Part shown: positions 16,602 through 24,451 of the stretch, piece after piece | Numbering within the stretch: the first letter of the stretch is position 1 | How the letters are laid out: each line of letters starts with the position of its first letter | DNA from: DASYTH01 sp035942955 | Lineage (GTDB): Bacteria; Actinomycetota; Actinomycetes; Mycobacteriales; Pseudonocardiaceae | Length of the DNA stretch: 64,000 bases | Reading direction: 5' to 3' | Assembly (NCBI RefSeq): GCF_035942955.1 | Contig: NZ_DASZCQ010000010.1 | Coordinates: 1-64,000, forward strand | Made by a program: the position numbers and the translations under genes | Notes under the pieces: generated by a model | The model's database searches: none | What the model saw: the letters and a program-made list of their open reading frames with translations, nothing else | Told to the model about the DNA's origin: nothing

Positions 16602-17375
16602 CTACGGGTTCACGCTGGCCACCAGATCGGTCAGCCGCTGGGCGATCCGCTGCGCGTCGCCGGGCGTGAAGGTGAGCCACTCCTCGCGGTCCCGGCGGCG
16701 CTCGGCGTACACCACGTACCGGCCGGCCTCGGTGTCGAACCAGTTCAGCACGGCCGACCGGGTGCGCCGGCCCACCCGGTCGACGCTGTTGGCGGCGAGC
16801 TGGCCGCCGCCGTGCCGGCCGGACTCGACGAGCGTGCTCAGCGTGCGCAGGCCGCGTCCGGTGATGCCGCCGCGCTGCATGACCCGCTCGAAGCCGAGGT
16901 ACCCGCTGCCCTCGTAGGCCTCCGCGGCCTCGCCGAACAGCGCGCTCGGCAGCGTCACCGGACCGCCCGGCCCCGGCTTCTCATCCGGCAGCAACGCGAC
17001 CACCGCGCTCACCACGGCACCGCCGCGCACCGGCTCAAGGCGCAGATCGTCGTCGGTCAGCACGGCGAGCAGGCCGTAGTCACCCCGCCCGGCCGCGAGG
17101 ACCCGCAGGTGCCGGCCAACGGCCAGCTGGCCGTCGATGGTGAACCTGTTGCGCACCAACATGACCAGCAGGTCCTCCAGGCGCGGGTGCAGCTCCCGCC
17201 CGTCGTGCAGGCCCCGTTCGGCCAGCTCGCGGAGCACCCGGTCGCGCAGCGCGGCCCGCTCGTCCATGGTCGCGCCGAAGCTCGGGACGCTGATCGGGTA
17301 CGGGTGCTCGCCGAGACCGAGCAGCTCCCAGACGATGTCGAACTCGGCGTGCGACAGGTGCACCGCGTTGGTCAC
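16602..17375 (-). CDS. EspG-family ESX secretion chaperone-like protein
   Basis: The protein has 257 residues from a GTG. The N-terminus (LSHAEFDIVWELLGLGEHPY, then FGATMDERAALRDRVL) and the C-terminus (WFDTEAGRYVVYAERRRDRE, then LTFTPGDAQRIAQRL) match the EspG family of type VII secretion chaperones, which bind PE/PPE or other ESX substrates in the cytosol. No ESX core genes are adjacent, but an ESX-type toxin locus lies 34 kb away at 50.6-55.0 kb. The assignment to a particular substrate is open. Confidence 0.8.
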   Translation of the reverse strand: MTNAVHLSHAEFDIVWELLGLGEHPYPISVPSFGATMDERAALRDRVLRELAERGLHDGRELHPRLEDLLVMLVRNRFTIDGQLAVGRHLRVLAAGRGDYGLLAVLTDDDLRLEPVRGGAVVSAVVALLPDEKPGPGGPVTLPSALFGEAAEAYEGSGYLGFERVMQRGGITGRGLRTLSTLVESGRHGGGQLAANSVDRVGRRTRSAVLNWFDTEAGRYVVYAERRRDREEWLTFTPGDAQRIAQRLTDLVASVNP

Positions 17376-17394
17376 GCGGGAAAGGATGCCAGGT

Positions 17395-18150
17395 TCATCC
17401 GGCGAGCAACTGCACGACGGCCGCCATCCCGACGACCACGATCACCCCGCGCAGCCACGCCGCCGGCAGCCGCCGGCCCACCCTGGCGCCGAGCAGGCCC
17501 CCGGCGATCGAGCCGACCGTGAGCAGCAGCACGGCCAGCCAGGCCACGTCCGCGACGAACACGAACACGAGGCCCGACGTCAGGTTCACCAGCGAGGCCA
17601 GCACGTTCTTCACCGCGTTGATTCGCTGCAGGGTCTCGTCCATCAGGATGCCCATCAACGCGAGCATGAGAACGCCTTGCGCGGCGCCGAAGTAGCCGCC
17701 GTACACGCCGGTGCCGACGATCGCGAGCAGCAGCGGGAGCCCGCCGTGCGGGTGCCGGTCCTCCTGCGTGGCGGCGAGCTTGCGGGCCAGCCACGGCTGC
17801 AGCACGACCAGCACAAGGGCCAGCATGATCAGCGCGGGGACGATCGTCTCGAACGCGCTCGGCGGAAGCACGAGCAGCAGCACCGCGCCCGCGATGCCGC
17901 CGAGCATGGCCGCCGAGCCGAGCCGCAGCAGCCGGCCGATCTGGCCGGTCAGCTCGCGGCGGTAGCCCACCGCCCCGCTGACCGAGCCGGGCACGAGGCC
18001 GATTCCGTTCGACACGTTGGCCACCACCGGCGGGTAGCCGACGGCCAGCAGGACCGGGAAGGTGACCAGCGTGCCGGAGCCGACCACCGTGTTGATCCCG
18101 CCGGCGAACACCCCGGCCAGGACCACGGCGACCGCCTCCAGCGCGGTCAC
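17395..18150 (-). CDS. TSUP-family permease (sulfite exporter TauE/SafE type)
   Basis: The protein has 251 residues. The start GTG overlaps the VOC gene's stop by 4 bp. About eight membrane helices are visible. The TSUP signature appears as GGINTVVGSGTLVTFPVLLA, VANVSNGIGLVPGSVSGA and GGYFGAAQGVLMLALMGIL, then INAVKNVLASLVN. TSUP proteins move sulfite, sulfonates or other organic anions. It is the second gene of a two-gene unit with the VOC protein. The substrate cannot be read from the sequence. Confidence 0.85.
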   Translation of the reverse strand: MTALEAVAVVLAGVFAGGINTVVGSGTLVTFPVLLAVGYPPVVANVSNGIGLVPGSVSGAVGYRRELTGQIGRLLRLGSAAMLGGIAGAVLLLVLPPSAFETIVPALIMLALVLVVLQPWLARKLAATQEDRHPHGGLPLLLAIVGTGVYGGYFGAAQGVLMLALMGILMDETLQRINAVKNVLASLVNLTSGLVFVFVADVAWLAVLLLTVGSIAGGLLGARVGRRLPAAWLRGVIVVVGMAAVVQLLAG

Positions 18151-18518
18151 GTGCCCTCGGGGGCGAACACGCAGAACTCGTTGCCCTCCGGGTCGGCCAG
18201 CACGTCCCACTCGATCTCGTCGTCGCGGCGGCGCACGATCGTGGCGCCGAGGCCGACCAGCTCGTCGACGTCGCCGCGGACGTCGAGGTGCATGCGGTTC
18301 TTGACGGTCTTGGCCTCGGGAACGGGTTGGATCCAGATGAGCGGTCCCCGGCCGGCGGGGTCGGCGATCGGCACCGGCCAGTCGACCGGCCGCACCCAGC
18401 CGTCCTCGGGCGGGTCCAGCTCGTCGTGCCGCCGGTACCCCATGGCGGCACACCAGAAGTCGGCGAGCCCCTGGTGGTCGGCGGCGTCGAGCACCAGGTC
18501 CTTGAACGCTGCTGGCAT
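18147..18518 (-). CDS. VOC (glyoxalase-like) family protein
   Basis: The protein has 123 residues. It has a vicinal-oxygen-chelate fold pattern in two halves (LVLDAADHQGLADFWCAAMG, then NRMHLDVRG-DVDELVGLGA). It ends with the typical WDVLADPEGNEFCVFAPEG. Many such small proteins are resistance or promiscuous binding proteins, and the full metal-ligand set is not obvious. It is upstream of and overlaps the TSUP permease. Confidence 0.8.
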   Translation of the reverse strand: MPAAFKDLVLDAADHQGLADFWCAAMGYRRHDELDPPEDGWVRPVDWPVPIADPAGRGPLIWIQPVPEAKTVKNRMHLDVRGDVDELVGLGATIVRRRDDEIEWDVLADPEGNEFCVFAPEGT

Positions 18519-18591
18519 GCGCGCATCCTGACACGGCGCGCGCGATCATGCTCGGAGCCGTGAGCGGAGCTTGTGGAGCGAGCCGTTCAAC

Positions 18592-19581
18592 TCAGCTGGT
18601 GCGGTCCACCACGAAGTCGCACATGGACTCGAGCGCCGCCCAGGCGGGGATCAGCGGCAGCGCGACGAGCTGGGCCCGCGCCCTGGCCGCGTACGCCCGG
18701 ACGTCGGCCCGCGCCATGGCCAGCCCCGGCGAGCGGCGCAGCAGGTCGAGCGCCTCGGCGTGCGGCTCGGGGTCGGTGAGCGGACCACGCCGCAGGATCG
18801 TGCGCAGCCGGTCGGCCTCGGGCCCTTGCGCGGCCAGCGCGTGCAGCATGGGCACGGTCACGATCCCCTGGCGCAGGTCGGCGCCGGGGGTCTTGCCCAT
18901 CTCGGCGGCGCCGGACCGGATGTCGATCAGGTCGTCGGAGATCTGGAACGCCATGCCCAGCCGCTCGCCGAACCGAGCGAGCGCCGCGCACACCCGCGGC
19001 TCCGCGCCGGCCACCAGCGCGCCCAACTGTGCCGACATCGAGATGAGCGATGCCGACTTGTCCGCCATGACGCTCAGGCAGTGCGCCATCGGGTCCTCGT
19101 CCGGTTGCGCGCCAACGGTTTCCCGCAGCTGGCCGCGGATCAGCCGGTCCAGGGTGTGGATCTGCAGGCGCAGCGCCTCGTCGCCGAGCTCGGCGCCGAT
19201 CCGGGCGGCGCGGGCCAGCAGCAGGTCGCCGAGCAGCACGGCCACGCTGTTGCCCCAGGCGGCGTTGGCCGACGGCACGCCGTGCCGCTGGGTGGCCTGG
19301 TCCATCACGTCGTCGTGATACAGCGTGGCCACGTGCACCAGCTCGACCACGACGGCGGCGGAGATGACCTCCTTGCGGTGCGGGTGGTCGCCGAACTGTC
19401 CACTCAGGAGGGTCAAGCGCGGCCGGAACCGCTTGCCCCCGGCCCGGATCAGGTACGTCGCCCCCTCGGTCAGGAAGCCGTCGTCGACGTCGGTGAGCTC
19501 CTCGGCCAGCCGGCTCTCCACTTCGGACAGTCCATACCGGAGATCCGCCTGGACCGCCGCGTCATCGGTTGCGGTGCGCAT
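18592..19581 (-). CDS. Polyprenyl diphosphate synthase
   Basis: The protein has 329 residues and extends isoprenoid chains with IPP; it probably makes the C35-C45 side chain of menaquinone. It starts MRTATDDAAVQADLRYGLSE. The first Asp-rich motif is DDVMD (residues 90-94) and the second DDLID (216-220), with GGKRFRP substrate-binding residues at 49-55. The residues before DDVMD (ATLYH) indicate a long-chain product. The ATG lies between the halves of a perfect inverted repeat (19567-19590), with a third copy further upstream at 19630, which may control translation. Compare mycobacterial GrcC-type enzymes. Confidence 0.9.
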   Translation of the reverse strand: MRTATDDAAVQADLRYGLSEVESRLAEELTDVDDGFLTEGATYLIRAGGKRFRPRLTLLSGQFGDHPHRKEVISAAVVVELVHVATLYHDDVMDQATQRHGVPSANAAWGNSVAVLLGDLLLARAARIGAELGDEALRLQIHTLDRLIRGQLRETVGAQPDEDPMAHCLSVMADKSASLISMSAQLGALVAGAEPRVCAALARFGERLGMAFQISDDLIDIRSGAAEMGKTPGADLRQGIVTVPMLHALAAQGPEADRLRTILRRGPLTDPEPHAEALDLLRRSPGLAMARADVRAYAARARAQLVALPLIPAWAALESMCDFVVDRTS

Positions 19582-19638
19582 ACCGCAACCCTCGCGCGCG
19601 GCCCCGCGCGGCGGATCCCCCGCGGGACGGGTTGCGGT
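19567..19638 (-). promoter_or_regulatory. Alternative hairpins around the polyprenyl synthase start codon
   Basis: In the mRNA sense, ACCGCAACC occurs in the leader (19638-19630). GGTTGCGGT immediately precedes the ATG (19590-19582), and ACCGCAACC follows 6 nt later (19575-19567). The middle copy can pair either with the leader copy or with the coding copy. The second pairing would put AUGCGC in a 6-nt loop. The Shine-Dalgarno GAGGG abuts the middle arm. The sequence would also serve as a DNA operator; the function is inferred. Confidence 0.5.
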
Positions 19639-19697
19639 CCCTCCCGCGCGGGACCTTGGTCCCGAGGGCACGCGAGACGCGACGGGTGGACCGGAGG

Positions 19698-20396
19698 CTA
19701 CCGTTCGGACGCGTCGGCGTAGGCGGCGACGAGGCGCTCCTCGGCGTCGGTGAGGTAGGCGTCGAGCAGCTTGGCCGCGGCCTCGAGGTCGCCGGTGAGC
19801 AGCAGCTCCAGGATCTCCCGGTTCTTCGCGACGTACGGCTCGTAGATCATCCGCGGGTTCTCCATCACGTGCCAGACCAGGCGTAGCTCGGCCCACACGC
19901 GGCGCATCAGCTCGTCGACCCTTGGGCTGCCGATGAGGCTCACGATGGCCTCGTGGAAGCGGAGGTTGGCGGTGCCGACGTCCGGCCAGCGCTCGTCGAA
20001 GGCGGCCTGCTCGGCGTCGGTCACCGCGGCGCACAGGCGGTCCATCGCCGCCTTCGGGATCTCGGTGATCTCGCGGAGGGCCGAGCACTCGACGACGCGG
20101 CGGACGCGGTAGAGGTCGCTGAGGTCGTCGGTGCCCAGCTTGCGGACGAACACGCCGCGGTTGAGCTCGTGCACGAGCAGCTTCTCGTGGGCCAGCAGGC
20201 GGAACGCCTCGCGCAGGGTGTTGCGGGAGATGCCGAGGCCCTTGATGATCGTCTCCTCGGACAGCCGGAAGCCGGGCGGGAACTGACCTTCCATGATCCG
20301 TTCGCGGAGGATGCCGGCCACCCGCTCCGCCATGCTCGTGCGGTCGAGCAACGCCCGGTCCCGCTCGAGACCGGCCCATTCATCCCCTGCTGGCAC
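19698..20396 (-). CDS. GntR/FadR-family transcriptional regulator
   Basis: The protein has 232 residues from the GTG at 20396, preceded by GGGAGG, rather than the upstream TTG. Residues 25-90 form the GntR winged HTH (MAERVAGILRERIMEGQFPP, then LSEETIIKGLGISRNTLREA). The rest is an FCD ligand-binding domain (residues 105-225), which usually binds small carboxylates through a metal. It is divergent from the MFS transporter and hydro-lyase genes. The intergenic palindrome at 20458-20485 is its probable operator, giving ligand-dependent control of both directions. Confidence 0.88.
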   Translation of the reverse strand: MPAGDEWAGLERDRALLDRTSMAERVAGILRERIMEGQFPPGFRLSEETIIKGLGISRNTLREAFRLLAHEKLLVHELNRGVFVRKLGTDDLSDLYRVRRVVECSALREITEIPKAAMDRLCAAVTDAEQAAFDERWPDVGTANLRFHEAIVSLIGSPRVDELMRRVWAELRLVWHVMENPRMIYEPYVAKNREILELLLTGDLEAAAKLLDAYLTDAEERLVAAYADASER

Positions 20397-20457
20397 CGCT
20401 GCCTCCCGTATCCGACATGTCGTCCTCAAAGCTAACGCTCAATCATGGTCTTGTCAT

Positions 20458-20485
20458 ATCGTTCAACAATCGTACGTTGAACGAT
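20458..20485. promoter_or_regulatory. Palindromic operator, probable GntR binding site
   Basis: The arms atcgttcaac and gttgaacgat are perfect 10-bp inverses around the 8-nt spacer aatcgtac. The site lies 61 bp from the GntR start and 72 bp from the MFS start. It is far more AT-rich than its surroundings. FadR-subfamily regulators bind such dyads. Confidence 0.75.
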
Positions 20486-20557
20486 CCCCTTGTCAGATGC
20501 TCTCCGGTCCTCTAGCCTCAACTGTCACGGATAGCCACCGAACGAGCGAGGTGGGTC

Positions 20558-21826
20558 ATGAGCACGGTTCGTGAATCACAGGAACGGCAGGAGCCCCAGG
20601 AGGTTCGGCTCGCCTGGTACCGGGAGCTGCCACCGCAGGGGAAGCGCGCGGTGCACGGCGCGTTCCTCGGCTGGGGATTGGATTCGTACGACTTCTGGGT
20701 GCTTCCGCTCAGCCTGACCGCGATCGCCGCGACGTTCGGGCTCAGCAGCGGGCAGAGCGGCTGGCTGGCCACGACCACCCTGGTCTGCTCCGCGATCGGC
20801 GGGGCGGTCGCCGGCGTGCTGGCCGACAAGTTCGGCCGGGTCCGCACGCTGATGCTCACGGTGATCGCCTACGCGGTGTTCACCGCGCTGTGCGGGCTCG
20901 CGCCCAACTACGAGACGCTGCTTGTTTTCCGTGCCCTGCAAGGGTTCGGGTTCGGCGGGGAGTGGGCGATCGGGGCGATCCTGGTCGCCGAGTACGCGTC
21001 GGCCCGGCATCGGGGCAGGACCGTGGCGGTGATCCAGAGCGCCTGGGCGATCGGCTGGGGCGCCGCCGTGCTGGTGTACACGCTGGTGTTCAACCTCGTC
21101 GACGAGCAGACGGCGTGGCGCATCCTGTTCTTCACCGGCGCCCTGCCTGCGCTCGCGGTGATCTACATCCGGATGAAGGTGACCGACGCCCCGGTCTACA
21201 CCGAGCACCGGCAGCACGCGGCGCGCGGATCGTTCGCCGCGATCTTCCGCCCCGACCTCCTGCGGATCACCGTCTTCACCGCCATCCTGTCCACCGGTTG
21301 CCAGGGCGGCTACTACACGATCGCCACCTGGCTGCCGGCCTTCCTCAAGAAGGACCGCGGGCTGTCGGTCATCGGCACCGGCGGCTACCTGTTCTTCCTG
21401 ATCGCCGGCGCATTCCTGGGCTACCTGACCGGCGGCTACCTCACCGACCGGTTGGGGCGCAAGAACGCCTTCCGGATCTTCGCCGTCGCCTCCGGGCTGC
21501 TGCTGGTGCTCTACACGCAGCTGCCGCCGAGCACCGGCTCGGCGATCATGTATCTCGGCTTTCCGCTCGGCTTCTGCGCATCGGCGATCTTCAGCGGGTT
21601 CGGGTCGTACCTGGCCGAGCTGTACCCGATCCGGGCCCGGGGGGCCGGCCAGGGCTTCAGCTACAACCTTGGCCGGGCGGTCGGCGCCGCCTTCCCCGCG
21701 ACGATCGGCTACCTGGCCGACGCGTTCGGCACCGGCGGCGCGATGACGTTCGGCGCGCTGGCCTACGCGCTGGCGTTCGTGTCGCTGTTCTGGCTCCCCG
21801 AGACCCGGGGCGCCGAACTGTCCTAA
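20558..21826 (+). CDS. MFS transporter of the AAHS/sialate-type group
   Basis: The protein has 422 residues with 12 predicted membrane helices. The major-facilitator signature is visible after helix 2 (ADKFGRVRTLM) and helix 8 (TDRLGRKNAFR). The N-terminus (WGLDSYDFWVLPLSLTAI) with Asp in helix 1 is typical of MFS carriers for aromatic or carboxylic acids with H+ symport. It is followed 11 bp later by a hydro-lyase and controlled by the divergent GntR regulator. It probably imports the acid that the hydro-lyase acts upon. Confidence 0.85.
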   Translation: MSTVRESQERQEPQEVRLAWYRELPPQGKRAVHGAFLGWGLDSYDFWVLPLSLTAIAATFGLSSGQSGWLATTTLVCSAIGGAVAGVLADKFGRVRTLMLTVIAYAVFTALCGLAPNYETLLVFRALQGFGFGGEWAIGAILVAEYASARHRGRTVAVIQSAWAIGWGAAVLVYTLVFNLVDEQTAWRILFFTGALPALAVIYIRMKVTDAPVYTEHRQHAARGSFAAIFRPDLLRITVFTAILSTGCQGGYYTIATWLPAFLKKDRGLSVIGTGGYLFFLIAGAFLGYLTGGYLTDRLGRKNAFRIFAVASGLLLVLYTQLPPSTGSAIMYLGFPLGFCASAIFSGFGSYLAELYPIRARGAGQGFSYNLGRAVGAAFPATIGYLADAFGTGGAMTFGALAYALAFVSLFWLPETRGAELS

Positions 21827-21837
21827 GTGGAGGTGTC

Positions 21838-22605
21838 ATGTCGACTCCGGCCGAGGCGAGGGCGGCGTTCCGCTCCGGGGTGGTGGCGACCACCTCGGGC
21901 TGGGCGGACGGGTACGTCCAGGCCAACCTGGTGTCGGTGCCGCGGGAGCACGCCTACGACATGCTCCTGTTCGCGCAGCGCAACCCCAAGCCCTGCCCGG
22001 TGCTCGACGTGACCGATGCCGGGTCGGCGACGACGGTGCTCGCGCCCGACGCCGACCTGCGCACCGATCTCCCCCGCTACCGGGTGTGGCGGCACGGCGT
22101 GCTCGACGAGGAGCCGACCGAGGTCAGCCACGTGTGGCGGGCGGACCTGGTGACGTTCCTCATCGGCTGCAGCTTCACCTTCGAGGCGGCGCTGGCCGAG
22201 TCCGGGGTGCCGCTGCGGCACGTCGAGAACGGCACGGCCGTGCCGATGTACGTCACCAACCGGAAGTGCCGGCCGGCGGGGCGGTTCGGCGGACCCATGG
22301 TCGTGTCGATGCGCCCCGTCCCGGCCGGTCAGGTGGCCACCGCGGTCGCGGTCACCGCGCGGGTCCCTGCGGTGCACGGCGCACCGGTGCACGTCGGTGC
22401 GCCGGCCGCGCTGGGCATCGCCGACCTGGCCAGGCCCGACTTCGGCGACCCGATCGAGATCGCGGACGGCGACGTCTGCGTGTTCTGGGCCTGCGGGGTC
22501 ACCCCGCAGGCGGCGCTGATCGAGTCGAAGATCCCGTTCGCGATCACCCACGCGCCGGCCCACATGTTCATCACCGACGTTCGGGACATCGAGTACCGAA
22601 CCTAG
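21838..22605 (+). CDS. Putative hydro-lyase, DUF1445 (D-glutamate cyclase-like)
   Basis: The protein has 255 residues from the ATG at 21838 (GGAGG 5 nt upstream). The family motifs AYDMLLFAQRNPKPCPVLDV, LIGCSFTFEAALAESGVPLRHV, PMYVTNRKCRPAG, then VFWACGVTPQAALIESKIPF and ITHAPAHMFITD identify DUF1445. This family includes mammalian D-glutamate cyclase (DGLUCY domain) and bacterial putative hydro-lyases. Cys residues in IGCSF and WACG are family-conserved. The operon with an MFS permease and GntR control suggests catabolism of a D-amino acid or 5-oxoproline-type compound; the substrate is inferred. Confidence 0.8.
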   Translation: MSTPAEARAAFRSGVVATTSGWADGYVQANLVSVPREHAYDMLLFAQRNPKPCPVLDVTDAGSATTVLAPDADLRTDLPRYRVWRHGVLDEEPTEVSHVWRADLVTFLIGCSFTFEAALAESGVPLRHVENGTAVPMYVTNRKCRPAGRFGGPMVVSMRPVPAGQVATAVAVTARVPAVHGAPVHVGAPAALGIADLARPDFGDPIEIADGDVCVFWACGVTPQAALIESKIPFAITHAPAHMFITDVRDIEYRT

Positions 22606-22623
22606 CCGGGAGGGGGCCCGACC

Positions 22624-22779
22624 ATGTCCGACTCCACCACCGTCGCCACCGCCGTCCTGCTCAGCTGCCTGGCGATCACCTGGCTGCTGTGCCGGGCAAG
22701 GGTTTTCGGCACCCTGACCCTGACCGGGTTCGTCCTCGGGTCGCTGGCCACCGCGGCCGTGTTCGTCTTGCTCGGCTAG
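22624..22779 (+). CDS. 51-residue double-spanning membrane protein
   Basis: The ATG at 22624 has GGAGGGGG about 7 nt upstream and opens a 51-residue frame. Residues 8-23 (ATAVLLSCLAITWLLC) and 31-50 (LTLTGFVLGSLATAAVFVLL) are membrane helices joined by a short RARVFGT loop. It lies in the 193-bp gap between the hydro-lyase and the fused response-regulator gene on the same strand. No family is recognised. The good ribosome binding site and clean membrane pattern argue that it is real. Confidence 0.55.
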   Translation: MSDSTTVATAVLLSCLAITWLLCRARVFGTLTLTGFVLGSLATAAVFVLLG

Positions 22780-22798
22780 TTCAATTACCGTCGGCATC

Positions 22799-24451
22799 GT
22801 GCCGAAACCCGTACTGCTCACAGTGGACGACGACCAGGCGGTCTCTCGCGCCGTGGCGAGGGACCTGCGCCGGCGCTACGGCGAGGACTACCGCGTGGTG
22901 CGCGCGGAGTCCGGACCGGCGGCGCTGGAGGCGCTGCGCGAGCTCAAGCTGCGCGGCGAGCCGGTGGCCGCGATGCTCGCCGACTACCGGATGCCGCAGA
23001 TGAACGGCATCGAGTTCCTCGAGCAGGCCATGGACCTGTTCCCGCGGGCCCGGCGGGCGCTGCTGACCGCGTACGCCGACACCGACGCGGCCATCCAGGC
23101 GATCAACCTGGTGGACGTGGACCACTACCTACTCAAGCCGTGGAACCCGCCGGAGGAGAAGCTCTACCCGGTGGTCGACGCGCTGGTCGAGACCTGGCGG
23201 GCGGTGGGCGAGACCCCGGTCACCGAGATCAAGGTGGTCGGGCACCGCTGGTCGGCCGGCTGCTACACGGCAAGGGACTTCCTCGCCCGCAACGCCGTGC
23301 CGTACCGCTGGTACAGCGTCGAGGAGCCGGAGGGACGGCGGCTGCTGGACGCGGCCGGCGCCACCGAGACCGACGTGCCCGTGGTGATCACCTCGGACGG
23401 CACGGTGCTGCGCGCCCCGAGCGAGACGGAGATCGCCGCCGCCGTCGGCCTGTCCACCACGCCCACCCGGGACTTCTACGACCTGGTGGTGGTCGGCGCC
23501 GGGCCGGCCGGGCTCGGCGCCGCGGTGTACGGCGCGTCCGAGGGGCTGCGCACGGTGCTGGTCGAGCGGCGGGCGACCGGTGGCCAGGCCGGGCAGAGCT
23601 CGCGGATCGAGAACTACCTCGGCTTCCCGGACGGCGTCTCCGGCGCGCAGCTGACCGACCGGGCTCGCCGGCAGGCCAGCAAGTTCGGCGCGGAGATCCT
23701 CACCACGCGGGACGTGACCGGGCTGGCCGTCCGCGGCTCGGCCCGGGTGATCCAGTTCGGCGACGGCTCCGAGCTGGCCGCGCACTCGGTGATCCTGGCC
23801 ACCGGGGTGGACTACCGCAGGTTGGACGCTCCCGGCATCGACGACCTCACCGGGCGCGGCGTGTACTACGGCTCGGCCATGACCGAGGCGCCGGAGTGCG
23901 CGGGCGAGGACGTCTACATCGTCGGTGGCGCCAACTCCGCCGGGCAGGCGGCGGTGTTCTTCTCCCGGCACGCAAGGCGGGTCACGCTCGTGGTCCGCGG
24001 ATCGTCGTTGCGCAGCTCCATGTCGCACTACCTGATCGAGCAGCTCGAGGACATCAAGAACATCGAGGTGCGCACCGGCACCGAGATCGAGCAGGTACAC
24101 GGCGCCGACCACCTGGAGAAGCTGACCCTGCGCGGGCCGGACGGCTCCGAGACCGTCCACACCGGACACCTGTTCATCTTCATCGGCGCGGCCCCGCGCA
24201 CCGACTGGCTGTGCACGGACATCGCCCGTGACGAGCGGGGTTTCATCCGCACCGGCCCGGACCTGCTCCTCGACGGCAGTCGCCCGCCCGGCTGGCCGCT
24301 CAACCGCGACCCGTACTACCTCGAGTCCAGCGTGCCCGGCGTGTTCGTGGCCGGCGACGTGCGGGCCGAGTCGGTCAAGCGGGTCGCCTCGGCCGTCGGC
24401 GAGGGCGCCATGGCCGTCACCCTCGTGCACCGCTACCTGGAGGACCGATGA
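22799..24451 (+). CDS. Fused response regulator/glutaredoxin-like/thioredoxin reductase-like flavoprotein
   Basis: The protein has 550 residues with three parts. Residues 1-125 are a receiver domain with acidic triad D10-D12, phospho-acceptor Asp62 (LADYRMP), Thr90 and Lys113. Residues 140-215 are glutaredoxin-like (VGHRWSAGCYTARDFLARNA), where the usual CxxC is SxxC. Residues 228-548 are thioredoxin-reductase-like with FAD site GAGPAGLGAAVYGASEG and NAD(P)H site GGANSAGQA. The redox CxxC of true thioredoxin reductases is missing (APECAGED in its place), so thioredoxin reduction is unlikely. The stop overlaps the kinase start by 4 bp: the two form a redox two-component pair. Confidence 0.85.
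   Translation: MPKPVLLTVDDDQAVSRAVARDLRRRYGEDYRVVRAESGPAALEALRELKLRGEPVAAMLADYRMPQMNGIEFLEQAMDLFPRARRALLTAYADTDAAIQAINLVDVDHYLLKPWNPPEEKLYPVVDALVETWRAVGETPVTEIKVVGHRWSAGCYTARDFLARNAVPYRWYSVEEPEGRRLLDAAGATETDVPVVITSDGTVLRAPSETEIAAAVGLSTTPTRDFYDLVVVGAGPAGLGAAVYGASEGLRTVLVERRATGGQAGQSSRIENYLGFPDGVSGAQLTDRARRQASKFGAEILTTRDVTGLAVRGSARVIQFGDGSELAAHSVILATGVDYRRLDAPGIDDLTGRGVYYGSAMTEAPECAGEDVYIVGGANSAGQAAVFFSRHARRVTLVVRGSSLRSSMSHYLIEQLEDIKNIEVRTGTEIEQVHGADHLEKLTLRGPDGSETVHTGHLFIFIGAAPRTDWLCTDIARDERGFIRTGPDLLLDGSRPPGWPLNRDPYYLESSVPGVFVAGDVRAESVKRVASAVGEGAMAVTLVHRYLEDR

Noticed and set aside
23129..24430. Leftward 433-codon frame inside the fused flavoprotein gene
   Set aside because: It is a shadow of the real gene, with composition His/Arg/Gly-rich, no motif and no ribosome site.
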